This document shows positions 33,403 through 42,538 of a stretch of DNA of 63,057 nt, one piece after another (position 1 is the first letter of the stretch; every line of letters starts with the position of its first letter). Where the stretch lies: positions 1-63,057 of the forward strand of contig PLTA01000015.1 in the NCBI GenBank assembly GCA_003164295.1. Direction: 5' to 3'. The position numbers and the translations under genes are program-made. Under the pieces are notes generated by a model. It ran no database searches and was not told the origin of the DNA. It worked only from the letters and a program-made list of their open reading frames with translations. The stretch is from Candidatus Bathyarchaeota archaeon. GTDB taxonomy: Archaea; Thermoproteota; Bathyarchaeia; Bathyarchaeales; Bathycorpusculaceae.

Positions 33403-34413
33403 TTAAAGAATTGGGGAATCTTTAGATAGTTTTTCTTGGCCTGTGCTTAAATCTTGTAGTGCTCGTAGTCGTTTGGTGATGTTTGGGTGGGTTGATAGGA
33501 TTTCTTTGAAGTTATCAGCTTTTGTTGGTTTCTTGGCGAGCTGATCTCTTAGAAGGTCGTCCTTGTTTGTGAAATTTGACGCAAATGATTCTGCGGCATC
33601 TGCGCTTGCTCGTTCTGGGTCAGCGATAAATAATGCTCTAAAGGAACTGTTGCCTTTTTGCTGGTCTTTCTTTGGTTTGCTTGATTTTTTGCTTTCTTGA
33701 ACAATTGTTACTAAGCCAGTTGAGAGTTTGTGAGCCCCGTTTTCAACTACTGAAACGCTATGCCTGTCAGCATAATATTCACGTAGTCTGCTCAAGTAAA
33801 GTGTGAATAAGGTTAGAACCCACGAGAAAGCCATAAATGCTATACCAAATAATGCGTTGTTTCCTCCACCACTTTTTTTGCCGCTTCCACCGAACACACC
33901 TGACAGCATCATTGAATAACCAATATAGTAAAATAATGCAGGTAGGAAAGATGCAACCATCATGACTTGTACATCATGGTGCTTTACGTGGCCAAGTTCA
34001 TGGCCCAAAACTGCTTCGACCTCCCCATTATCAAGAGAATCCAAAAGTCCTTGGGTAACTGCAACCCGGTTTCCTGTTAACGGTGAACCATAAGCAAACG
34101 CGTTTGCCATAGGAATATTTGCCAACATAAGTTTCGGAACGGCTATTCCGCTTTTCCTGCTCAAATCATTGACAATTTGATGAAGTTCTGGCTTTTCATC
34201 TTGTCTGAGTTCTTTAACTTTGTATATCCAGCCGATGAGATAGGGTGCCAACAGCCACTGACCTACGTTTAGGATTACTACGAGAATGCCAATATCGATT
34301 AGGGAAAAACCTATTCCAGCCACTGTTAAAATTACTGCGAATATGAGTGTGGATAAACCAAAGATTATGGCTAATGTTGCAGCCATAGAAATACGAAGTT
34401 TCCAAGCATTCAT
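33403..34413 (-). CDS. htpX: Membrane zinc metalloprotease HtpX
   Basis: HtpX is an M48 protease that degrades misfolded membrane proteins. The zinc motif HELGH is at 138-142 with the third ligand in the EYYADRHSV segment. Two helices lie before the catalytic domain and two more after HELGH, in the usual pattern. The 336-residue length fits. NAFAYGSPLTGNRVAVTQGL before the motif is also typical. The ATG is at 34413. It stands alone, with no heat-shock operator recognised. Confidence 0.95.
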   Translation of the reverse strand: MNAWKLRISMAATLAIIFGLSTLIFAVILTVAGIGFSLIDIGILVVILNVGQWLLAPYLIGWIYKVKELRQDEKPELHQIVNDLSRKSGIAVPKLMLANIPMANAFAYGSPLTGNRVAVTQGLLDSLDNGEVEAVLGHELGHVKHHDVQVMMVASFLPALFYYIGYSMMLSGVFGGSGKKSGGGNNALFGIAFMAFSWVLTLFTLYLSRLREYYADRHSVSVVENGAHKLSTGLVTIVQESKKSSKPKKDQQKGNSSFRALFIADPERASADAAESFASNFTNKDDLLRDQLAKKPTKADNFKEILSTHPNITKRLRALQDLSTGQEKLSKDSPIL

Positions 34414-34532
34414 GCATCGGTCACTGTTAGCTTCATTGTCTTTTCATGGGCGCTTATAACTTTTATGCGCTGAATTCTCGCAATAATCGTTAAAATAACG
34501 CAAATCTAAAATCATAAGTTTAATTGGAATCT

Positions 34533-34548
34533 GTTCCGCGAGTGGAAC
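34533..34548. promoter_or_regulatory. GTTCC-N6-GGAAC palindrome, copy 1
   Basis: GTTCCGCGAGTGGAAC begins 78 bases upstream of the start of the surface-protein gene at 34611. The next bases, AATGTGTTCCTTGAGGAGAG, match the flank of a second copy at 40973 at many positions (TGTTC, TTGAG). The element is therefore longer than the palindrome and is shared by two genes for secreted proteins. Confidence 0.6.
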
Positions 34549-34610
34549 AATGTGTTCCTTGAGGAGAGTAATATCTCACTATCACGAAGGTAGTGGTATG
34601 GTGCTGGAGA

Positions 34611-35510
34611 ATGAAGACCACAAATTGGGACAGTAAAGTTTTGGTAACCCTCACAGTTTTCTTGCTGATTATTCCTCTTGGAATAAGCATTCACACCGTT
34701 AAAGCAGACTCAAAAAACAACCCCATCGATATGAATGGTGGAGTTACTCTTTATTCCCCCGTTAACACAACTTATTATTCGAATTTTCTAATACTGAATC
34801 TTACTTTCGGTTGCGGATCAGGCCTTCATTGTTCATTAAATTATAGCGTTGATAACGAATATTATGGTTCAATACCTTTGACAATTAATGAATCTGGTTC
34901 CCAAGGTTTTCAAATGATTGTCTCTGAAACGGGATTAGTTCAGTTGCCAGAATTATCTGGGGGATCCCATAGCTTGACGATTTATGTTGAAGCTGACCTA
35001 AATGATTACGATGGAGCAAACCCTCCAGGCGCACCCTTCAAAGAATCAGCTCCCGGTAGTGATAATTACATTGCCTCGTGGATAGATACAGTCAATTTCA
35101 CTATAGCCTCCAGTGAAAGCACGATCAACTTAATTCCTCCAAACATAACATATCTGTCTATTGAAAATCAAACTTACAATTCAACTGATGTTCCAATTGA
35201 GTTCACTGTCGATGAGAACGTCATGCAAGCTGCCTACAGCTTAGACGGTCAGGCTAATGTTACAATCGGTGGAAATTCAACGCTAACAGGATTATCTTCT
35301 GGAGAGCATAATGTAACGGTATACGCATGGAATGATGCGGGAAATGTCGGTGCCAGTCAAACCGTAAACTTTGACGTGGTTTACAACTCATCCGCGGAGG
35401 TTCAGCAGTCAGATTCTTTTCCTTTATCAACAATTATCGCAGTTTTCATATCGTTTATTGTTGGAGTTGCTCTTACGTTTCTATTTTTCTTTAGAAAAGA
35501 TAAACGATGA
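34611..35510 (+). CDS. Secreted surface protein with Ig-like domains and C-terminal anchor
   Basis: From ATG 34611 the protein has a signal peptide (VLVTLTVFLLIIPLGIS, cleavage near VKADS), then beta-sandwich sequence rich in N-glycosylation sites. Two Ig-like units are seen: YSPVNTTYYSNFLILNLTF through SGGSHSLTIYVEAD, and NQTYNSTDVPIEFTVDE through SSGEHNVTVYAWNDAGN. A C-terminal helix (STIIAVFISFIVGVALTFL) and FFRKDKR anchor it. GTG 34593 is an alternative start that adds six residues. The same Ig-like pattern occurs in the broken gene at 39715-40711. Likely a cell-surface glycoprotein. The role is unknown. Confidence 0.8.
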   Translation: MKTTNWDSKVLVTLTVFLLIIPLGISIHTVKADSKNNPIDMNGGVTLYSPVNTTYYSNFLILNLTFGCGSGLHCSLNYSVDNEYYGSIPLTINESGSQGFQMIVSETGLVQLPELSGGSHSLTIYVEADLNDYDGANPPGAPFKESAPGSDNYIASWIDTVNFTIASSESTINLIPPNITYLSIENQTYNSTDVPIEFTVDENVMQAAYSLDGQANVTIGGNSTLTGLSSGEHNVTVYAWNDAGNVGASQTVNFDVVYNSSAEVQQSDSFPLSTIIAVFISFIVGVALTFLFFFRKDKR

Positions 35511-35538
35511 GATGCTTATTTGGTGGAAAAGTATTTGA

Positions 35539-36261
35539 TTATGTGGTAGTTGCCATTAAGATAAGCCTGCTAGATGTTGGTTTAAAATTTTGGCCGTCAT
35601 AATCGCCATAAACTGCATTAACGGTAAAACAAGTTTTTTCCAATAAAGTTTGAAGTTCAGCGACCATGTAGAGGCGGGCAATATGCTCAAAAACTCTATT
35701 GTGCCCATCTGCCTTATCTTGGATAGTCCACATATCAAGGAGAAAGCTGCCGTCTGCAGTTATCGTACGTTCTTGCAGTAGGTAAAAACTGGGGTACTCA
35801 CGCCATTTGGGTTGGTTATTGGCTTTGTACCGTTTGATTAAGCGTTCACGGTTAAACACATCAACTACCAAAACACCGCTCTTGCGCAATATTGCGTTAA
35901 GCTCGCAAAGGCTTTGCAGGTCATCCTGCATTGTGGCCAAGTACCCAAAACTTGTATCCATGCTTATTGCCGCAGCAAAGGCTTCGGGTTTGAAAGGCAA
36001 AAACCTCATATCCGCTATGACTAATTGTGCTTCCCGCCATCGGCTCTTAGCTATCAATAGAAGTTTCGATGAAATGTCCAAGCCAACCACGCTGTATCCC
36101 TCTTTGCTTAAAGGAATCAGGTGGCGTCCAGTACCACAGGCAAGGTCCAAAATCACCCCTGGTGGTTTTAAACTGTTTTTTATGAAATTGACTTGGCGGT
36201 CTGTTTGGTTTCCATCTGCAATTTCGGCCCAGTAACTGCCCATTTCATCGAAAACGTTCAT
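35539..36261 (-). CDS. Class I SAM-dependent methyltransferase
   Basis: The 240-residue protein has motif I VILDLACGTGRHLIPL near residue 35, motif II VVGLDISSKLL near 56 and a motif near 80 (LVIADMRFLPF), typical of UbiE/small-molecule type methylases. There is no targeting signal. The substrate cannot be told from the sequence. It lies convergent to the surface-protein gene, alone on its strand. Confidence 0.88.
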   Translation of the reverse strand: MNVFDEMGSYWAEIADGNQTDRQVNFIKNSLKPPGVILDLACGTGRHLIPLSKEGYSVVGLDISSKLLLIAKSRWREAQLVIADMRFLPFKPEAFAAAISMDTSFGYLATMQDDLQSLCELNAILRKSGVLVVDVFNRERLIKRYKANNQPKWREYPSFYLLQERTITADGSFLLDMWTIQDKADGHNRVFEHIARLYMVAELQTLLEKTCFTVNAVYGDYDGQNFKPTSSRLILMATTT

Positions 36262-36424
36262 GACGCTTTTTTTTTGAATTCATCTCTCAGAAAATCACGT
36301 CAAATTACCTTATTCTCAGCTAAGGATTTAGCTTTTGGCAATTAACTTGTTTAATTTGGACTTTAAAGTTTTCGAGCCGCTTAAATATCCAACCGCTATT
36401 TTCTAATCCACTGGAGATTCAGCT

Positions 36425-37117
36425 TTGAGTGAAAAGCACGATTGGCAACACCTCTACATGCTCCTAAAGCTCGCAGAAATGGGCGCTTACAAGCGAACCG
36501 CCAAAATCTCAACCGAATATTTAGCTGGGAAACTGGGAATTTCTCAGCAAACCGCGTCCCGTTACGTTATTGAGCTTGAGCGCAAAGGTTGGATAGAGCG
36601 AAATATCACTCCAGAGGGCAGTCTCATCAAAATTGAAGATGCAGGCACAAAGGAGCTCCAGAAACTTTATTCTAATCTAAAAATGCTCATAGAAAAATCA
36701 TATCCGCCTTCGGTGACTTTGGAAGGAACCGTTTTCACAGGTTTAGGGGAAGGAGCTTATTACACCTCAAAGGAGCCTTATCGGAAGCAGTTTACTGAAA
36801 AACTGGGGTTTGAACCCTATCCAGGCACACTTAACCTGAAGCTTTCAGGTGACTATGATATTAAAACAAGAATGGAAATTGAAGCTTACCCGGCAATTGA
36901 AGTTCCAGGTTTTAAGAATGAAGACAGAACTTTTGGAGTCGTGAAATGTTACCCCGCAATAATTGATAACAAAGTTAAAGGAGCCCTCATAACCGCACTT
37001 CGTAGCCACTATGACGTTTCAGTTTTGGAGATAATTGCTCCCGTATGCCTCAGAAAACATTTAAACCTCAAAGATGGCAACAAAGTAAAAGTGGAAATCT
37101 ATTCAACCGTAACTTAA
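36425..37117 (+). CDS. ribK: CTP-dependent riboflavin kinase with N-terminal winged helix
   Basis: RibK phosphorylates riboflavin to FMN with CTP, the archaeal route. Residues 1-80 are a winged-helix domain (LAGKLGISQQTASRYVIELERKG). Residues 95-230 are the kinase, with GTVFTGLGEGAYYTSKEPYR and LGFEPYPGTLNLKLSG, the nucleotide and flavin loops of the family. The TTG start at 36425 follows GGAG. The HTH half may let the protein also act as a flavin-responsive repressor, as proposed for related fused enzymes. RibL lies 0.6 kb away on the other strand. Confidence 0.94.
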   Translation: MSEKHDWQHLYMLLKLAEMGAYKRTAKISTEYLAGKLGISQQTASRYVIELERKGWIERNITPEGSLIKIEDAGTKELQKLYSNLKMLIEKSYPPSVTLEGTVFTGLGEGAYYTSKEPYRKQFTEKLGFEPYPGTLNLKLSGDYDIKTRMEIEAYPAIEVPGFKNEDRTFGVVKCYPAIIDNKVKGALITALRSHYDVSVLEIIAPVCLRKHLNLKDGNKVKVEIYSTVT

Positions 37118-37722
37118 AACGGCATTGGATTAGGCGAATACTTAGCCGAATACGCCTCAAGCGGTTTACGTCTTGTAGCTAACCAATAACCAGCAAGCAA
37201 ACCAAAACCTAAGCCACCTAAATGAGCGAAAATGTTAACGCCTTCACCTGTGTTGATGATGAATAGGAAAAACGCAAAAATTAATGCTCCAAGAATAGAC
37301 TGCCGCACAGAACGTCTTGCATAAATTACGACGGCACCAAACAACGCGAAAATTGCCCCTGAAGCTCCCACTGAAAGCAAGCTTGGTCCTAAAACTAATG
37401 AAAGAACGTTACCTGCTAAGCCTCCGACCAAGTAAATTCCAAGATACTCTGGCAGAGAGAACATTTCTTCCGCTCTTAAACCAAAAATAAATAGAAACAG
37501 CATGTTGCCGCCGATGTGCACTATTGAAGCGTGGACAAACATTGATGTGAAAAGCTGGTAATATGCACCTTGATACACATTTAAATTCCATTGGTACAAC
37601 GGAGGAATATTGTTGAAGTTTGTGATTACCCAGTTGCCGCCAACTATAGACGTGTAAATGTAAACTGCAATGTTTAAGGTAATTAGAATGTATGTAGGCT
37701 TATACTTCATTGAATTTGGCAT
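37114..37722 (-). CDS. Rhomboid family intramembrane serine protease
   Basis: Rhomboids cleave transmembrane helices with a Ser-His dyad. The 202-residue protein has the oxyanion segment HIGGNMLFLFIFG near residue 69, the serine motif SVGASGAIFALFG near 118 (GASG) and the histidine in NIFAHLGGLGFGLLAGY near 165. Six helices are seen. It overlaps the ribK end by 4 bases on the opposite strand. Its substrate is unknown. Confidence 0.93.
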   Translation of the reverse strand: MPNSMKYKPTYILITLNIAVYIYTSIVGGNWVITNFNNIPPLYQWNLNVYQGAYYQLFTSMFVHASIVHIGGNMLFLFIFGLRAEEMFSLPEYLGIYLVGGLAGNVLSLVLGPSLLSVGASGAIFALFGAVVIYARRSVRQSILGALIFAFFLFIINTGEGVNIFAHLGGLGFGLLAGYWLATRRKPLEAYSAKYSPNPMPF

Positions 37723-37735
37723 GTTGCAGGACCGA

Positions 37736-38200
37736 TTAATTCTTGGCGAGCTTCTCGATTATTTTCTGTTTTATCTTTGATGAACTATCTAAACTATTCT
37801 CTCCAAACTTGCCTATTCTAAGGAGTTTAACCTTGACTTTATGATTTGCCACGTAACTTTGGACTTCGCTGGCCATTTCCTCTTGATCGTATCCTAACGC
37901 TATTACGTCTGGCTTAATGTTCTCGATAACTTCGCCGATGTCAAGGTTTTCATAACCAAGCACAGTTTTGTCAACAACTTTCAAGGATTCAACCAAGGCA
38001 CAACGCTGATCTTCGGACATTATGGGTTTTCTGCCTTTAGTTTTCTCAACAGTGCTATCTCTTGCAATAATAACAACTAGCTCAGCGTTTTTTCCGCCTG
38101 CTCTTTTTGCTTCCTCCAAAAACCTGACATGCCCCAGATGAAGCAGGTCAAAGACACCTGAAGCTAAAACGACTATTTTCTTTCCTGATTTGTTGGCCAT
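37736..38200 (-). CDS. ribL: FAD synthetase (archaeal cytidylyltransferase type)
   Basis: RibL adenylates FMN to FAD. The 154-residue protein has the nucleotidyltransferase motif SGVFDLLHLGHVRFLEEAKR with the HxGH signature, and the second loop near PIMSEDQRCALVESLKVVD. Its ATG overlaps the end of the DUF357 gene by 28 bases. With RibK encoded just beyond the rhomboid gene, both steps from riboflavin to FAD are encoded in this neighbourhood. Confidence 0.94.
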   Translation of the reverse strand: MANKSGKKIVVLASGVFDLLHLGHVRFLEEAKRAGGKNAELVVIIARDSTVEKTKGRKPIMSEDQRCALVESLKVVDKTVLGYENLDIGEVIENIKPDVIALGYDQEEMASEVQSYVANHKVKVKLLRIGKFGENSLDSSSKIKQKIIEKLAKN

Positions 38201-38451
38201 TCGAATTTCACAGCACCTAATAATCTTAATGCATCCAAGAGCCCTTCACAATAGGCAACAGAGGTTAAGCAGATTTCAAGCTTACCCTGAGCCTTATAAT
38301 ACTTTGCATCCTCCAAATAATCAGCAGCCCAACGCAAAATGTTACCCACTGCCTCCTCTGTCACGTTAACGGGGGTTTGCGAACGCTCAAGTTCTCTGAG
38401 CACTTTTTCTGCGGAACCAATATACTTCGCCGTAAGTGCCTCAAGACTCAT
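38173..38451 (-). CDS. DUF357 helical protein
   Basis: The 92-residue all-helical protein matches the DUF357 pattern: a helical N-terminus, WAADYLEDAKYYKAQGKLE, and CEGLLDALRLLG near the C-terminus. These archaeal proteins are often adjacent to nucleotidyltransferase genes and have no assigned function. Its start overlaps the dphB end by 4 bases and its end overlaps ribL by 28 bases, so all three form one operon. Confidence 0.85.
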   Translation of the reverse strand: MSLEALTAKYIGSAEKVLRELERSQTPVNVTEEAVGNILRWAADYLEDAKYYKAQGKLEICLTSVAYCEGLLDALRLLGAVKFEWPTNQERK

Positions 38452-39245
38452 TTGGCAAGCCTCTTAAAACTAGCAGGAGCACCCGCAAAAGCAATTAACG
38501 AATCAACTTCCATGAAATGCAATTCGCCTGGAAAAATCAAACTATAAGGTGGTTCTCCAAAGTCAAAGCTTCCTAAATCTTTGAGAAAATCAGCTTTCAA
38601 GGTTGGACGGTCGCTTCCTGCTCTCGCGATACCAACGGCGGGTGTATCAAGGGTGATTACATTTTGTTTTTTCTTCTTTTCCATCTCAAGTAACATTGCA
38701 ATGGCTTGGTTGATACCTAAAAACTGTTTTTCAATTGCCTTTAAATCTAAAAGACAAAGAGTATGTAACCACAATTGTTTGTTTTGAGCGATAACATTGT
38801 AGGGCGTTTCTGAAAAATTCTCAGGAAAAGGTACTGTTACTGTTTTTCCAAACTTATAATTATGTAGGCCTGACAAGCTGACAATTGCTGAAATTATTGA
38901 TGTGCCATGGATAATTCGGGTTTTTATTCCATTTTTTTCTGCGTCAACACGCAACGTCACATGGGTTGTGGCGATAAAGGGGTCGCCTGGAACAAGAAAT
39001 GCGACCTTACCTTTTTTGGCAGCTTCAAGAATCACTGCCCCGTTTTCTTCTTCTAATTCATGCCTAGAAATTAACTTGATTTTTTTGTCGCATAAAGCCT
39101 CGAAACGTTGAAGGTTGAAGTCAGGCATGAGGCTGGTGTAGAGCTCCATGAAAACGCTGTCTGCGCTTTTGGTTTCTTCTAAACCTTTGACGCTTATGCC
39201 TTTTTCATCGTTTAATCCTAGACCTATGAAGACAAGTTCATTCAA
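38448..39245 (-). CDS. dphB: Diphthine synthase
   Basis: DphB trimethylates the modified histidine of elongation factor 2 to make diphthine. It shares the tetrapyrrole methylase fold, with FIGLGLNDEKGISVKGLEE at residues 5-23, FLVPGDPFIATTHVTLRV near 83 and HGTSIISAIVSLSGLHNYKFG near 110, which separate it from the corrin methylases elsewhere in this window. Length is 265 residues from TTG 39245. Confidence 0.95.
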   Translation of the reverse strand: MNELVFIGLGLNDEKGISVKGLEETKSADSVFMELYTSLMPDFNLQRFEALCDKKIKLISRHELEEENGAVILEAAKKGKVAFLVPGDPFIATTHVTLRVDAEKNGIKTRIIHGTSIISAIVSLSGLHNYKFGKTVTVPFPENFSETPYNVIAQNKQLWLHTLCLLDLKAIEKQFLGINQAIAMLLEMEKKKKQNVITLDTPAVGIARAGSDRPTLKADFLKDLGSFDFGEPPYSLIFPGELHFMEVDSLIAFAGAPASFKRLAK

Positions 39246-39287
39246 TTGTGATGCCTAATAAGATATTGGGAGGTTAAAACTTAAACG

Positions 39288-39473
39288 TTATTTTTCTTTA
39301 ATTTTTCCTTCTTTAACAAGTTGGTTATAGTAATCTCGGCAGTCATCTAAGGAAATTCCGTGTCGTTGACAGTAAGTGACAAGCACTTCTTCTACAGATT
39401 CATTTGGTTTTCGATCTTTAAGCATGTCTTTTAATTCTTGGACCTTATGTTTCTTATCAAAATTTTCACCCAT
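39288..39473 (-). CDS. 61-residue conserved-looking helical protein
   Basis: From ATG 39473 the protein is charged and helical: HKVQELKDMLKDRKPNESV, then EEVLVTYCQRHGISLDDCR and a basic end. It has no signal peptide or membrane span. A TTG at 39494 would add seven residues. It lies 42 bases upstream of dphB on the same strand, so it may belong to the same operon. Function unknown. Confidence 0.65.
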   Translation of the reverse strand: MGENFDKKHKVQELKDMLKDRKPNESVEEVLVTYCQRHGISLDDCRDYYNQLVKEGKIKEK

Positions 39474-39714
39474 AAATATTCCTTCTGACTGCAATTTTCT
39501 GACAAAACGTCTATTTGAATATTCTCAGACCCTTTTATAAAAGTTAAACTTCCATCTATTGCAAATTTAGTTGTTTAATGCATCTTTTACCAAGCCAACA
39601 AACTTTGACTAACCCCGTAAGGCAAAGCAAACGAACACTTTAAGATACAAGTAAGCAAAAAGGTAGTGTAATTGCAGCAAGTCTTATATTACAAAGTCTT
39701 AGCACAGAAATAAT

Positions 39715-40711
39715 GTGACTAATGTGAGCAAACGCTTCTTACTGCTTCTTATTATTGTTGTCTTAGCTATCTCAGTTCTCATTGCGTCAGTTCTCATTGC
39801 GGTTAACTCAGCATATTTTAATTATATACCTAATACTATGTCCACTGCCCCAACTAATGACAATGCAGTTATTATTCAATCTCCCCAAAACGGGGCAACC
39901 TATAACGCAACTTCGTTGCCTCTTTACTTCACGGTTCAGAGTAATGATGACTTTTTTTCGGTTTGATATATCTTAAACAGCCAACGTCCAGTTACAATTC
40001 CAGCATGGACCATCAATCAAACTTCGCTGAAAGGGTATTTTCCGACTTACAATTACACCTATTTTTATCCCCGATTCACAGCTGTAAGCAACACAGTTTT
40101 GCCTAACCTATCAAATGGAGATTATAACCTAACGATTGAAAACTTTTATGACGTATCCGCAGGGGTTCAGGTAACAAATTCCACTTCGATTACCTTCACA
40201 ATTGACACTGCGTGCCAAAATACAACGGCTGTTTTAGAACCCTCCCCTGAACCTTACCCAAATTTGACCATCAATTCATTTAGTTCCCCTACGAAGAACG
40301 TTGCCTCCAATAATGACAAGTATGCTCAAGTTGACTTTAGTTTCAGTTTAAACGTAATACCCTCATGGATAGGATACAGCATAGATGGTAAAAGCAACCA
40401 AACAATTTCTGGCTTTTCGGCAATATATGGAATACAAGCTTCAATTAACGTGCCACTTGGAAGCCACACCGTGACGCTTTATGCCAAAGATACAGCTGGA
40501 AAGTGGGCGGCGCCAGTAACTTTTTACTCAACTGTAATAAGCTTCAAAGACTATGTTGCAGAAAAATCAGCCTCAAACTCGCTTTTAGCCCCTTCCGTTT
40601 CACCCTGACCTACCGTTCGAGTTTCCACCATTGACAATTCCATTGCTGCTGATCATAATGGTGTCTGCTGGGTTGTTGGTTTACTTCAAGAAACACAATC
40701 GCCAAAAATAA
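39715..40711 (+). pseudogene. Surface Ig-like protein with an in-frame TGA and a frameshift
   Basis: The frame from GTG 39715 encodes a signal peptide (RFLLLLIIVVLAISVLIAS) and the Ig-like start IIQSPQNGATYNATSLPLYF, then a TGA at 39964-39966. The same frame continues for 214 codons (YILNSQRPVTIPAWTINQ and on) with the usual SIDGKSNQTISGF and LGSHTVTLYAKDTAGKWA repeats. A TGG at the stop (SVWYILN) would restore it. Near 40589-40592 one extra C shifts the frame, and the +1 frame encodes the anchor LPFEFPPLTIPLLLIIMVSA and KKHNRQK to 40711. Two lesions in one gene point to decay. Confidence 0.7.
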
Positions 40712-40761
40712 TCTTGAATTTTGTTTTAAGTTGTTAAAGTGCACTCTTAGATAAAAAATGA

Positions 40762-40787
40762 GTCACTCCAAAAAAATTCTGAGTGAC
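40762..40787. terminator. Possible stem-loop terminator
   Basis: GTCACTC (40762-40768) and GAGTGAC (40781-40787) form a perfect 7-bp stem with a 12-base A-rich loop, 51 bases after the end of the broken surface-protein gene. No strong T-tract follows, so a termination role is uncertain. Confidence 0.3.
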
Positions 40788-40972
40788 CAGGAAAGACCAA
40801 GTTTAACTAAAAAAAGAAATTTAATAGAAGTTGCATGTTTCTTTGCGTTTCTCCTTATTCATAGAACCGAAGAACTTCAGATAATGATTATTTCAACGTC
40901 ATGAGCAGACGAAGAAAATAAGAGTTTGCTTCAAAGATTCATAAAAAATAAGCCGATGGTTCATTATTTGGT

Positions 40973-40988
40973 GTTCCAACTTTGGAAC
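40973..40988. promoter_or_regulatory. GTTCC-N6-GGAAC palindrome, copy 2
   Basis: GTTCCAACTTTGGAAC begins 74 bases upstream of the ATG at 41047 (77 from the second ATG). It is a perfect 7+2+7 palindrome, and its right flank GGTCTGTTCTTTGAGTAGAA matches that of copy 1 at 34533 in the TGTTC and TTGAG positions. It probably binds the same regulator. Confidence 0.6.
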
Positions 40989-41046
40989 GGTCTGTTCTTT
41001 GAGTAGAACTAAAAGTCATGTTGATATTCTGTGATTGCATGGTGTG

Positions 41047-42321
41047 ATGATGAGAAGGGCAATCGTTGGGTTGGCAGCAGTAATTTTTTTGATTTTAACT
41101 TTGAGCACAGTTTTTTCTCCGTCTGCAAAAGCAAACTTGACCGTCTTCAGCTCGATTTCAGGAACAGAAATCCCCGCCGCTTGGTCTTCCCCAGATGAGT
41201 TGCAAACTAACATAATGGGGAATGCAGGATACTCAGTTTTTCAGCTTGCAGACGGAAGTTTAGCTTTAAACACAGCTAACCAATCATGTACCTTCCTAGT
41301 AAAAATAGACTCTTCAAATCACATATTGTGGACAAAGCCTATTCAAATCGATCAAAAAAGAACAATTCTTCCACGTCTTTTGCCAACGCTTGATGGCGGT
41401 TACATTTTAGCTGGAATCGTAGAAAACATGTATGCGTTAGTAAAAACTGATTCGCAGGGAAACATTCAATGGACCAAAATGCTCAGCTCAGGAGCTCCCA
41501 TAAACTACTTTATGTCGATTATCCAAACCCAAGATGGAGGCATTGCGATTGCCGGTTTCGGCGAGAAAGTTGAAGAAGGCCTGGGCTGGATTTGGTTTGC
41601 CAAAACTGATCCAAATGGAAACTTGGAGTGGAATGAGACACTTTCGGGATCTTTAGCCTATTGTCCATCAACGATTTTTCAAACTTCCGATGGAGGTTAC
41701 GTTATGTCTTGTGTTAGCTACTCTTTTGATCCAAATCAAGCACTTTTTACGATTCTAAAAATGAACTCTGAAGGAGACGTACTTGGAAACACAACTTACG
41801 GAGGAGAAGGCTACTACTTTCAACCCGAATGCAACTTCGCCATAAACACCACAGATGGCGGGTATTTGATGGCGGGTTATCTCTGGCAAAAAAGCGCATG
41901 GGTACTTAAAATTGATTCGCAAGGAAATACGCAGTGGAACCAAACCTACGGAGCAAATCGTTGCTCAATAACTGACGTTCTTGAAACCCAAAACAGCGGC
42001 TACCTTCTCCTGGAGATTTCAAATCTGACGGATGCTGGGATAATTATGACAGACAATGCAGGCAACCAGCTTTGGAATATGAGCCTGTCGGGAGTCACTT
42101 TACCTGTTGGATTAGAGGCAAATTTTAACTCTATTATAAAGGCCAAAGACGGCAGCTATATTATGGTAGGTTCAAAAAATCATTCAGTATGGCTTGCAAA
42201 ACTTGACTATCAAAATAGCGGATTTGATTTGTCAATTACAGATTCAGCCTTAATCGTTGCGGTGGCAATTGTAGCAGCAATAACAGCTGTTATTTTGAAA
42301 AAAAGGAGAACACAGAAGTAA
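41047..42321 (+). CDS. Secreted beta-propeller-like surface protein with C-terminal anchor
   Basis: The 424-residue protein has a signal peptide (RRAIVGLAAVIFLILTLST, cleavage near SAKAN) and at least six blades of about 50 residues. Each blade carries a DGGY/DGGI turn followed by a strand ending in W (LDGGYILAG, QDGGIAIAGFG, SDGGYVMSC, TDGGYLMAGY) and a KxDxxGNxxW loop. A C-terminal helix (ALIVAVAIVAAITAVIL) and KKRRTQK anchor it. ATG 41047 or 41050 are equally good starts. No enzyme motif is seen. A binding or structural role is likely. Confidence 0.8.
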   Translation: MMRRAIVGLAAVIFLILTLSTVFSPSAKANLTVFSSISGTEIPAAWSSPDELQTNIMGNAGYSVFQLADGSLALNTANQSCTFLVKIDSSNHILWTKPIQIDQKRTILPRLLPTLDGGYILAGIVENMYALVKTDSQGNIQWTKMLSSGAPINYFMSIIQTQDGGIAIAGFGEKVEEGLGWIWFAKTDPNGNLEWNETLSGSLAYCPSTIFQTSDGGYVMSCVSYSFDPNQALFTILKMNSEGDVLGNTTYGGEGYYFQPECNFAINTTDGGYLMAGYLWQKSAWVLKIDSQGNTQWNQTYGANRCSITDVLETQNSGYLLLEISNLTDAGIIMTDNAGNQLWNMSLSGVTLPVGLEANFNSIIKAKDGSYIMVGSKNHSVWLAKLDYQNSGFDLSITDSALIVAVAIVAAITAVILKKRRTQK

Positions 42322-42538
42322 TAAGCCTCTAAAACTGGTTCCTCTGTTGCCATTGGCGAAGGGAGTATGTGGCCAGATTGCTATTTCAACTTCCACTCAT
42401 TTCTTTCTGTCTGATTCTTTAAAATCGTCAATGAACGATCATTTGGGATTTGGAGGGAGCATCCAACCAAACATTTATATCATTTACGTTAAAAAGAAAC
42501 CTACGCATTTCAGATCAAGCTGAAGGATTGATATCTTA

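Larger units (their letters stand above)
40712..41046. other. Intergenic region with hairpin and shared palindrome
   Basis: These 335 bases hold a 7-bp stem-loop at 40762-40787 and the GTTCC-N6-GGAAC element at 40973-40988. The remainder is AT-rich, and no gene or tRNA is seen. Confidence 0.5.

Noticed and set aside
38448..39245. DphB as an extra corrin methylase
   Set aside because: It shares the fold, but the specific loops match diphthine synthase and its neighbours are DUF357 and ribL, not cbi genes.
39964..39966. TGA read as Trp or selenocysteine across the genome
   Set aside because: Other intact genes here end in TGA, and the same gene has a second lesion, so a nonsense mutation or sequence error is simpler.
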